Origin: Populus alba
Lineage: Eukaryota > Streptophyta > Magnoliopsida > Malpighiales > Salicaceae
Reading direction: 5' to 3'
Length of the DNA: 64,000 bases
Assembly: GCF_005239225.2 (NCBI RefSeq)
Contig: NC_133297.1
Location: forward strand, 13,752,147 to 13,816,146
Below the pieces are notes generated by a model. The model did not search any database and was not told where the DNA came from. It worked only from the letters and a program-made list of their open reading frames with translations. Each line of letters begins with the position of its first letter. Positions within the stretch are counted from its first letter, which is position 1. The translations under genes were made by a program, and so were the position numbers. This document shows, piece by piece, positions 54,988 to 64,000 of this stretch.

Positions 54988-57900
54988 ATGGAGGAGAGTG
55001 TGATTTTTCAGTGGAGTGTGTTTAGATCTGTGCTTGCTATTCTTCAGTGGTGGGGTTTTAATGTCACTGTTATTATCATGAACAAATGGATCTTCCAGGT
55101 CCGTTTTCTCTGTTTTTCTTTTTCTATACATTTTTCAATGATTGATTAGCTTAATTTTCTCCTTAAATGTAATTTCTCTGATTTATCCAACTGGGTTAGC
55201 TCAATTTCGCGTTTTTAATTAGTTATTTAACGATTTTCCTTGATGGTAAGCTGAATTTAGTAATAATGCTATTTTTTTGTGGCTTAAATCTTAACGTTGA
55301 TGTTTCTCTTCTCTGTTTTTTCCGCTTTTTAATCAATCCAATTGTAATTATATATGTTATTAGTGGAGGATTTTATTTTAATTTCTCTTATTATTAGTTT
55401 GGCTGGTGTATATTAATATATATGTATCTACATATATTCAGGTTTTTGTTTAATTTTGCTCTTCTCTCCAGATATTTCAGAAATTTAAATTATTTAATTC
55501 CCATATGCACAGCCACTATTGCAGATAATTAAATTATTAAAATTCCTGTCGTAGATCGATATGCATGTTTGACACATACAGTTCACTATGGGAGAAAACA
55601 GGATTAACCCTGTTGGAATCTTTGTAAATTGACAAACTGCCTTTCGTGTTGGTGGGTACAATTGAGTTGGCCATTGTTTTATTAGCTTCTCTGTCTTTTT
55701 AATATTATTTTCATACTTTTTTCAAGCCTGTTTGCCTTGGTGAGATTTGACTTCACTTTTTCATGATTGAATAAATGCGTTAACCTATATGGGGAACTGA
55801 AACAACAGATCCACTTTGTAAATATGGTTCATATCAGGGTTTTGGAAATCTATGCTAATCGATTGGAAAACCTGATTAGCTTCTTTCAGGCTTTCTTTAA
55901 CTTGTGATCATATTTGTTGTGTAAAGGGGGTGGTTGATCTGTTTTTTTAGCAACTGTTTTTGTGAATTCAGTTTGAACATTTAGCTGATGTGACTATTAT
56001 CAAATCTGATGAAGTTCTATATGGAAATGACTGAGCAAAATCCTTCTGTTTTTGTATTTGATGTATGGAGCATATTCGGAAGTATCAATGCTCCACATAG
56101 ACCTGAATATCATGGGAGTTCCTGGAAACTTATCTCTCTTCATGTGTATTGATTCTAAATTTAGATGACTTTGCTGATAATCCTCGTCCTTGTAATTTCT
56201 CATGATAAGTCTTCTTTAAACATCCCTCTTATTCAAAGCCTACTGTTGTCATTCCTGTTTCAGTCAGTTTGATGGTTATTGGCAAGTTTTTTTTGCCTCG
56301 TAAAAATGTTACGTCAAATGTTTATCTTTTGGAACTGGAGTTTGCTTAATGTTTTTGGGTGTCATCAGAGATATTCTAATTTGAAATGGTTCCTTGTTGC
56401 AGAAATTGGATTTCAAGTTCCCGTTAACAGTATCTTGCGTTCACTTCATATGCTCATCCATTGGAGCATATGTGGTAATCAAGGTGCTGAAGATCAAACC
56501 CTTAATCATGGTCGAACCTGAAGATCGCTGGAGAAGGATATTTCCCATGTCGTTTGTGTTTTGCATCAACATAGTGCTGGGGAATGTGAGCTTACGTTTC
56601 ATTCCAGTTTCATTTATGCAAACAATAAAGTCATTTACTCCTGCAACCACAGGTTGGGCTTGAAATCATTAACATTCACAAGTTACTTTCTATGTTTTCT
56701 GATCTTTAGTATTTTTTAGTTGCCATGCTATAATTTTGTCTTATCTTCGATAGCAGTTGTTTTGCAGTGGCTAGTTTGGAGAAAACATTTTGATTGGCGA
56801 ATTTGGGCTTCTTTGATACCGATTGTTGGAGGAATACTCCTGACATCTGTTACTGAGCTTAGTTTTAATATGTTTGGATTTTGTGCTGCCTTATTTGGAT
56901 GTTTGGCTACTTCAACAAAGACTATTCTCGCAGAATCTCTGCTGCATGGATATAAATTTGACAGGTATTGCATCTGTTCCTGTCAGCTCTTCCTCTTCTT
57001 CTGCTTCTTGTTTCATTGTTCTTTTCCAATCTGTCAAAATTGCAGTACTGCTAGTCTGTTACAACCTGTTCATTTCTTTATTAGGGATTGGATTGCAAAG
57101 ACCAGCTATTTGTTTCTTTTCTTCTTCTTCTTCTTTGAACTCCCAGTCAAATACTTTCCATTTCATCCTCATTTAATTATTTGCTTATCCTCTGGGGATT
57201 ATACATGTCTTGCCTTATTTTAAGTGTAAGCTCACCATTACAGTATTCATAGCAGTATGTCATCTGGTACTGGTACAATACTTTTGTTTGGAAATTGATT
57301 TAATTCAGCCATTTGCATGCATTTTACCTGAAATATTTTGCATGCTGTGTTTATTACAGGTGAAGTCACACAGACTTTTATACAAAATTTGCTGTAGTAT
57401 ATATACAAATTCTGACATGTATGATATTTGCAGATTTCAGGCAAGAAGTTCACCATATGAAATTTTATGCTTATTAAACAATCACTTAAAGATTGTTGGG
57501 AGGTTGAAATAGAAGCCTTCTCTTCTTATTATGCAAAAAGATTTTTTGAAAAAACATGCCCATTGGTCACTTTGCATCTCTACATCACATTTTTGCAAGG
57601 GATAAAACAGTTATGGGAATCAAAGCAGGTATCTTTTTAGATTGGCTGTGGGAGTTACAGGAAACATTTCCAGGATTTTGTTGATTCTCCTATGGTGTTT
57701 TGGTGGTAACAGTGATTTGTCTTTTGCCTGTCTTCTTTGTTTCAATCCATTCTTATCTAATAATGAATCAAAATTTAAGTCTGAAATCTTTTTGGAAAAC
57801 ATAGTCAATGCGTGGTTCTAATTGCATGTGAAATTGTTTGCGTGATTTATTACTGCAAGATCCAGTCTGATCTTTTCTTACAATTTCTCCCGTCTCTTCT

Positions 57901-58590
57901 TTAGCATAAACACTGTGTACTACATGGCACCTTTTGCAACCATGATCTTGGGATTACCAGCAATGTTGGTTGAAGGTAACGGGGTTATAAATTGGTTTCA
58001 CACCCACGAGTCTGTCTGGCCCGCCATCATCATCATTTTCAGCTCTGGAGTGTTGGCCTTTTGTCTCAACTTCTCCATCTTTTACGTAATTCATTCCACA
58101 ACTGCAGTAACATTTAATGTGGCTGGAAATCTTAAGGTGAGACCAAAATTTGCATCCCCTAACCTAATATGACTTGTCTCAGGATTTGAACCCGCAGACC
58201 TGCTTAGCAACTTTAATCTACACTTGAATTTATATGGCACCGTTTTCCACTTAGACTTAAGCTGGCTTTTGAACTTTTGGCTCTTCCATTGAGCTCACAC
58301 TATTGCTATGGGAAGCATGGTATTGACATGGATGCACTATGCGTTTGTGTTACTGTGTACAGGTAGCAGTTGCTGTCTTGGTTTCTTGGCTGATATTCCA
58401 CAACCCAATCTCTGCTATGAATGCTGTTGGATGTGCCATTACGCTTGTAGGATGTACGTTCTATGGGTATGTGAGGCACATGCTCTCCCAACAGTCCCCA
58501 CCACCAGGAACTCCGCGAACACCCAGGACTCCAAGGAATAGGATGGAATTACTTCCCCTTGTAAATGATAAATTAGATGATAAGGTCTAA
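54988..58590 (+). CDS. UDP-galactose-type nucleotide-sugar transporter (TPT/NST family)
   Basis: Exons 54988..55098, 56403..56652, 56754..56964, 57905..58136, 58363..58590; 1032 bp, 343 aa, phases consistent, all GT-AG. Multi-spanning Golgi carrier of the triose-phosphate/nucleotide-sugar translocator fold, exchanging UDP-sugar for UMP to feed cell-wall and glycoprotein synthesis. Typical phrases: LAILQWWGFNVTVIIMNKWI, FPMSFVFCINIVLGNVSLR, FMQTIKSFTPATT, a KT motif in TSTKTILAESLLHGYKFD, and AVTFNVAGNLK. The cytosolic tail has GTPRTPRTPR repeats and ends DDKV. The protein follows Arabidopsis At1g77610 (a UDP-galactose transporter; its paralogue At1g21870 is GONST5) nearly throughout. The exon 2/3 junction adds one Ala relative to my memory of that protein; an acceptor 3 bp downstream would remove it. 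AATAAA at 58856-58861 is a likely poly(A) signal. Confidence 0.94.
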
Positions 58591-59356
58591 TTGAGAAGTC
58601 GCTCTTCGAAGCTGGCATAGGGTTAATACGAGTTATAGGAGGGGTAAATTGGAAAGAACAAGGAGAACTTCACTTTGTTGCGTGTGCATCCATTACATCA
58701 GTCATAAGTTTTTACATTTGTTCTTTTTCCAGCTCAGAAATAGAAATACATTCAGTTCTTTGCCATTAATCTGGTATTTATTTATAGTTAAATCATCTCC
58801 AGACATACATTTTTGCCCGCTAATTTCATGGCTTGAGGGTGCTGGCTCTGCCAGGAATAAATAGCCTTATCTTGCAATAGCGCGCTTCTTACAAGCTCTG
58901 AAATGTTTCACAGTATTTCAGCTGCCATCTCGCACGGTCACGTGTAATGATAGCAGAGGACGAAAGCTGCATCACCTGTAATATGTTGCTCCTCAAAAAG
59001 CGTTGATTGCTGTCCTTGCAAGCTGCAATAGCCATAGATTTGTGTAGAGCACTAAAATGGCTACGTTTATACTTGAAGCTACGCATGTAACCCCAGTCCT
59101 CACGACCCACAACGTAAAAGCATTTCTGGTACTGACCGTTTAGGCCTAGACGAGCTATTGCAACATCGCGTGGTATCCATAATAATCTTATATTGCATAA
59201 TTCCTCGTGGCTATCAAGTATAAGCGGTGGAGATTATCACAGCATTACAGTGATACATGAGAAGAACCGGTTGGTAATGAATTATTACATGAGATTGGGT
59301 GCTAACAGTACATCTTATCTGACTTAACTAGTGTTAATTTAACTAATTAAACGATA

Positions 59357-60712
59357 TTATGCCAGGAGCCAGAAGTCCTTCTGCCTTTTAGTGGTGATGA
59401 GGTACCCGCTCATGCCTTCGGTCTGCTTCCTTACACCAATAGTCCAGCACTCTGCATTGTTGATGCACTGCTCAGCAAAATCTTCGATGTTGCTTGTCGC
59501 ACAGAGGCTGCAAGAAACCCAACCAGCAAAATGTTAGAGGTAAAGATCCAATAGATTCAGAGATCAGAGGGTGAGGAATACACTGTTTTGAGATACCAAA
59601 GGTTACAGTCTTGGACCCACCAGCTAAAAAGTGTGGAGGGCCTTCTCTGACCCAGGACTAACACAGTCACCTCTAGCTTCTTCACCTGGTTCATCACCGT
59701 GGCTAATTTGGGTCCTTGAATCACCAGTGCCTCCACTTCCACCTGATAATTACCCCAGATCAAACATCTCTTTCTTGCCCAGGGAAAAGAAAAGATAAGA
59801 AAATAAGTGACATAAACAAAGACAGACAAAAAAAGATAAAAAGTGCCTGAAAAATTCACCCCCACATCCCTCTTTGCATTTCTGGAAAGTAAAAGTAAAA
59901 GATGAAAAGACAACCCAAGCTGGTAAAAATTGTTCCCTTCTCCCTCCAAAAAAGAGAAATGAAGAGCAATGCGAGGCTGAAAAGGGAATATCATATAGAA
60001 AAAAACAAGAGAGAGAAAAAATACTAAACCAAGGGAAAATTATCGACATTCCCTCTCACAGAAAGCATTCAAAGAAAACGAGAGGGGGGGATGTACTAGG
60101 CAGGATCTATCAAACACAACTAGAGGATCTCTCTTACGAGTTACAACATGGGATCTACCACTCATGCAGACGAAACGCGCCCGAAAGAGAAACAAAACAA
60201 AAATGAGACAACATTTTTGATGCAGCGGAGAGCTCAAGACCAATTTTTAGACTCGAGAAATGATAGAGAAAGAGAGCAAAAAATAGCATTTCTTGAACAT
60301 AAACACAACATACCTCAGGTCGGCTAGCCTTGCAAAGTGACCCAAGAGAACTAGCAAGATAAGGTGTAGAAGAATCAGTACCAGAACCGGATGTCCTTCC
60401 ACTGCTGCCTTTGTGGCTGGGAGGGATAATGTGAAGCAAAGTGAGCAAATCACCCTTGTTAGCCAAATGAGTCAATGCCCACATCATTGCATGCTTAGAA
60501 TGTGAAGTGTGATCCACCACTACCATCACTCTTTTACTCGTAGCCAACCCAGCATTGTCATTACCATACATGTAAAGCCCTTCCATTTGCTTCGAACTTC
60601 TCTCGCAGTTATAGGCACCTTCAACAGTGCTACACTTACTGTTGCTAGTGCTCCACCTCCAAGATGTTGACCTCCCCCTTATCTGCCTTAGGAACGCACC
60701 TGAACTTGGCAT
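59357..60712 (-). CDS. Universal stress protein-like (adenine nucleotide alpha-hydrolase fold)
   Basis: Exons 60712-60314, 59742-59597, 59507-59357 on the minus strand; 696 bp, 231 aa, phases consistent. The N-terminal 60 residues are Ser/Arg-rich and probably disordered (MPSSGAFLRQIRGRSTSWRW). The USP core starts at KRVMVVVDHTSHSKHAMMWA (Asp67), then THLANKGDLLTLLHIIPP, a Ser/Gly-rich insert, VEVEALVIQGPK, and LEVTVLVLGQRRP. The usual ATP-binding G-x2-G-x9-G-S/T motif is not evident after VLG, so this is probably a non-ATP-binding USP. The C-terminus has FAEQCINNAECWTIGVRKQ and ends DFWLLA. Function is unknown beyond a presumed role in stress signalling. The ATG at 60757 upstream lies in the same frame; the 60712 start was chosen because family-like sequence begins there. 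Confidence 0.88.
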
Positions 60713-61189
60713 TCTTTTTTTTTCCGCGACCTTATAAAGAGAAATAAACTTAAACAAATAGTAGTGGTACAGTAGTAGAAATCAGCAGGAATAGCAATGC
60801 TATTATAATTTATAATAGCATAGGCTCTAGAAGGGAAACAAGAAAGAGACAGGCAAGGAAGAAAATTGATTGGAGTGCAAACGCAATTAGAGACTGTGGA
60901 GTTGGATTAAATAAAAGCAAAAGAACACAAAAAATGGTGGTGAGAAGGGATAAAAAAGAAGATGAAAAAGAGTGACGGATGGGAGTTGAAGCTAAGAAGC
61001 TCTCGTGCGATGGTGATGATGTAAAACCATGGTTTTAACTTTTTACAGGTTAAAGTCATGAGAATCACTGACAACACCTGTGAATAAGAGAGATAGTAAA
61101 GAATTGTTTGTCAGGATTTTGATGATGGCAGAGGATTCTTTGTTCAATATCAGTGTTTTTTTTGTTTTAATATAATTCTTTATTTATAA

Positions 61190-61330
61190 GTGTGGTTGTG
61201 ACTGTGGTTGTTTTTTGAATAATTTTTATTATTAAAATATATTTTAATAATATTTTTTTATTTTTTTAAAATTATTTTTAATATTAACATATTAAAATAA
61301 TTTAAAAACATATTAATTTATTTTTTTTCT
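61190..61330. mobile_element. AT-rich MITE-family remnant near the USP-like gene
   Basis: GTGGTTGTGACTGTGGTTG followed by AAAATATATTTTAATAATAT and TTTTTAATATTAACATATTA; same body wording as the elements at 10830 and 27085. The 3' end is lost. Confidence 0.45.
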
Positions 61331-63156
61331 CTCTTTTTTTTTTTCTTTGAATTTAAAAGATCACACCTAAGAATTCCGGTTTTTACCAAAATGTTTTCCA
61401 TTAAAAAAAAAAAAAACATGCTAATTTTCAATAGAATTTCTTCAATATCTCATGCATCTATATCAGATTCTGTTGCACTTTTTTTTCTTTTCAGATCGCC
61501 TTCCCATGACCCCTTCAATATGATAATATGAAACCCATATCATATGGCGATTCAAATTTTTCACCCCATGGGAGCACATGATGTAGAGGAATAGCCTAGA
61601 CTGGTCTTGTAGTCTCTCCAAGTTGTAGAGCCATCTGTGCACACCATCTACTTCCGGTGACACCCATAATGCAAATTTCCAACTTTATCCACACGTGAAC
61701 GACCTAAATAGTCCAAGCCTTTCAAATTGCCTGTTACCAATTTTCTAGTAATGAGCCTCGGCTACAAACAGCAGATTTCTTCTGGCATGTTCCGAGAATT
61801 GTGAATACAGAGGAGGTGTGATCTTTCGCGTCACCATGTGAAGATCAATGATCGATGATTAGATCTCTGATTGACAGACTTGTGGATAGATGACGAGCAG
61901 CGCTCTCAACCCTTATCAGCGCCATGATCGTGAGAAAAACATGAGAAGCACAGCTATGTGTTTTTCAGGATTTTGTAACGTAAGTCTGAATTTCTTCTTG
62001 AAAAATGAAACAGTTTGTTAAAAATTTCAAGAGAATAACTTAGATTGAAAAAATATTTAAAAAATAAGACAAAAAAATATCAATTGTATTTTTTAAAAAT
62101 AATACATTCTTAAACACAATTGTATTAACTTATATTAATTAATTAATATATTATAGTTTTTAATGAGTTAAGCAATGCTAAACAAATGCTTAGGTTTCGA
62201 TTGGAAATACAGCCAACCACGCAGTCGGTTGCCTTCCCAAGCAGATTCCTAATAAGGGATTTGTTTTTAAGCATGCATGTGGGGGATCTTGTGATGTCAA
62301 AGAATTGTTTTGTCATTATTCAATTAATGTTTAATTTGATAAAACAAAATTTAATTTTATTAATTTAAAAGAATTAAAGTTTCAAGGTCTGGATTTGAAG
62401 CTTATACAAATATTAAGTTCTTCTTTTTGTTAAATTACACTAATACACTGTTAATTTGCTGCATTCTTTCTCATAAAAAAATAATTGCTACATCAATTCT
62501 TTCTCAGGGATAGGTACCTGGTACCACAACCCAGAGCACCTCTAGTGGTAGAACCAAAACAAGAGGGGAAAAAACTTTTTTGTTTTTTGTTTTTTGTTTT
62601 TCATCCTTTATCTCACAGTTCTAAAGTGATAACCAAATGGAGAACTAAAATGAATCTTATATCAAATAAAATTCATTCCTATGTATATATAAAAAACTAA
62701 AAGTTAAAATAGATTATTTAAAGATTTATTTTCTCGTCAATTGAAATACTTTTTAATATTTTTTAAAAAGTATTAATATTAAATATGTTAAAATATAAAT
62801 AAGTTATTAAAATGATTTTTTTTCATCGAAATGGCTATAAAAAAAATTATATTTATACTGTTAAAAAAGATATATCAATAATTTGTTTCTTCTAGCTGAA
62901 TTTTTTCTACTTGAGATGATCTGATAACATTTCAAGTGCAATTTATGGCAGTGAACCGGCAGCTCGATCCAAGTTGAGACTTGAGAGTGGGAAGGGCAGC
63001 ATGGTAAATAACCCCACTGTCAAATTTCATGGTTGCCACTAGCGACCAGAAAGTGATGGTTGCTTTCCTCTCCTTCTCGCTAGAACGTCAGTGTGGTCAG
63101 AGAAGCCATTGATCAATTAATCCAGACCAGAAGACAGCCTATAATGAGATGTATCC

Positions 63157-63182
63157 CTCTCTCTCTCTCTCTCTCTCTCTCT
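63157..63182. repeat. (CT)13 microsatellite
   Basis: An uninterrupted 26-bp CT run in intergenic DNA. Confidence 0.95.
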
Positions 63183-64000
63183 AGATAAAAAATAAAATGA
63201 ATTATCAGTGAATAAATTTTGCAAACGCCAAGAATTAAAGGATAGTGTCAGGGTTTGGGGCCTCCGTGAACCGCGCCTTTTCTGGTTTAACTGTGTCAGT
63301 AAGATCTGACTTCCAAACTATTGCTCCCGGGCAACTCGCTGATTTTTTCCTCCTTTTATGAAATTAAAAAAACACTAATAGGAAGTTTGTTTTTATGTTT
63401 TTAAAAGATTAAAAGAAATATATTTGCATTGTTGATTGTAACGACGAAATGATATTCTTGTCATTCACGGTAACACAAATGGCTTTTGGAGTTATAACAA
63501 TATTTTTGTTGTGTGGTGAACACTAAAATAACTAATATGTTATCGAAATAAAAGAAAAATAATATGACCAAGCGGTTGCGCGTGGGTTCTCCAATGGTTT
63601 TTAGATGGCATAAAACGGTTCAAAAGGTGCTCCGCACTGGTCTTTCTCCTCCGCAGGGTTAAGCCTGCTCCTCAATAAATGGTTTTGGGAAACAAAGTTC
63701 TTCTGCTCCTCTCTTTCCTTCAGAACCTAAACCACGGTGTCATGCGGGACACCAGTACAGTAACTTCTATCGTCCTTTCTACACCCCTTTTCTAATTGAT
63801 TTAGTACTAGTTTTCCAATTTTATATACTTTATAAATACTCTGGTAATAAAAGCCAAAAGGGAACGAAGCCCAAACAAGAAAAAATAAAATAAAAAAATA
63901 CAACCAATAATAACGGGTATTGTATTTTCACCTCAATTACATCCCGGTGTGTGTATATACACACATTAGATAGTTTGTATATTTTTTAGTAGAAAAATAA

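Larger units (their letters stand above)
60800..64000. other. Terminal intergenic region, no supported gene
   Basis: Contains the presumed USP-like gene promoter, an AT-rich MITE remnant at about 61190-61330 and a CT microsatellite. The frames at 61463-61663, 62186-62368 and 62485-62700 are not recognisable. A gene may begin beyond 64000, but nothing here supports one. Confidence 0.45.

Noticed and set aside
59874..60206. 110-aa plus-strand frame and 99-145-aa minus-strand frames around 59.6-60.2 kb
   Set aside because: They run through intron 1 of the USP-like gene; the spliced exons account for the coding signal.

Overview
The window is nuclear DNA from a woody eudicot, most likely a Salicaceae species (Populus or Salix). 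The composition is AT-rich and genes are split by many short GT-AG introns. Decoded proteins closely resemble poplar/Arabidopsis families, and the spacers are full of small non-autonomous elements (SINEs, a TRIM-like element, MITEs, one truncated LINE). The species is inferred from overall resemblance, not proven. No prokaryotic, viral or organellar segment was seen.

Layout. 1-1197: last two exons of a GDSL esterase/lipase (+), with a TRIM-like element and a 64-bp tandem duplication in the intron. 1200-5680: AT-rich spacer with a second, inverted copy of the TRIM-like family. 5684-7237: two-exon gene (-) for a 210-aa protein with a Cys/His N-terminus and basic C-terminus. 7400-12500: spacer with an (AT)32 microsatellite. 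12658-18375: 11 coding exons of a LACS9-type long-chain acyl-CoA synthetase (-), 696 aa, plus a probable 5'-UTR intron. 19944-25056: mobile-element cluster (three SINEs, one 5'-truncated LINE with target-site duplication) around a decayed SGT-type TPR pseudogene. 27031-45552: a 29-exon PDS5 cohesin-cofactor gene (-), 1394 aa, whose introns hold several repeats. 47524-48511: small two-exon gene (+), 116 aa, one predicted membrane segment. 49052-50126 and 51072-51365: two DNA-transposon-like elements. 54988-58590: five-exon UDP-galactose-type nucleotide-sugar transporter (+), 343 aa. 59357-60712: three-exon universal-stress-protein-like gene (-), 231 aa. 60.8-64 kb: spacer.

Exon chains were built by hand from splice consensus, reading phase and family similarity. 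Every complete model closes in frame with total length divisible by three, which is good internal support, though transcripts were not available. The genes do not form a pathway: they cover fatty-acid activation, sister-chromatid cohesion, Golgi sugar transport and stress signalling. The order LACS9 - PDS5 - UDP-galactose transporter matches three adjacent Arabidopsis genes as I recall them (At1g77590, At1g77600, At1g77610), so the core looks like an ancient collinear block. I found no convincing new multi-gene system. The most interesting items are the hairpin-forming elements, the SINE/LINE/pseudogene cluster, and two conserved genes of unknown function.
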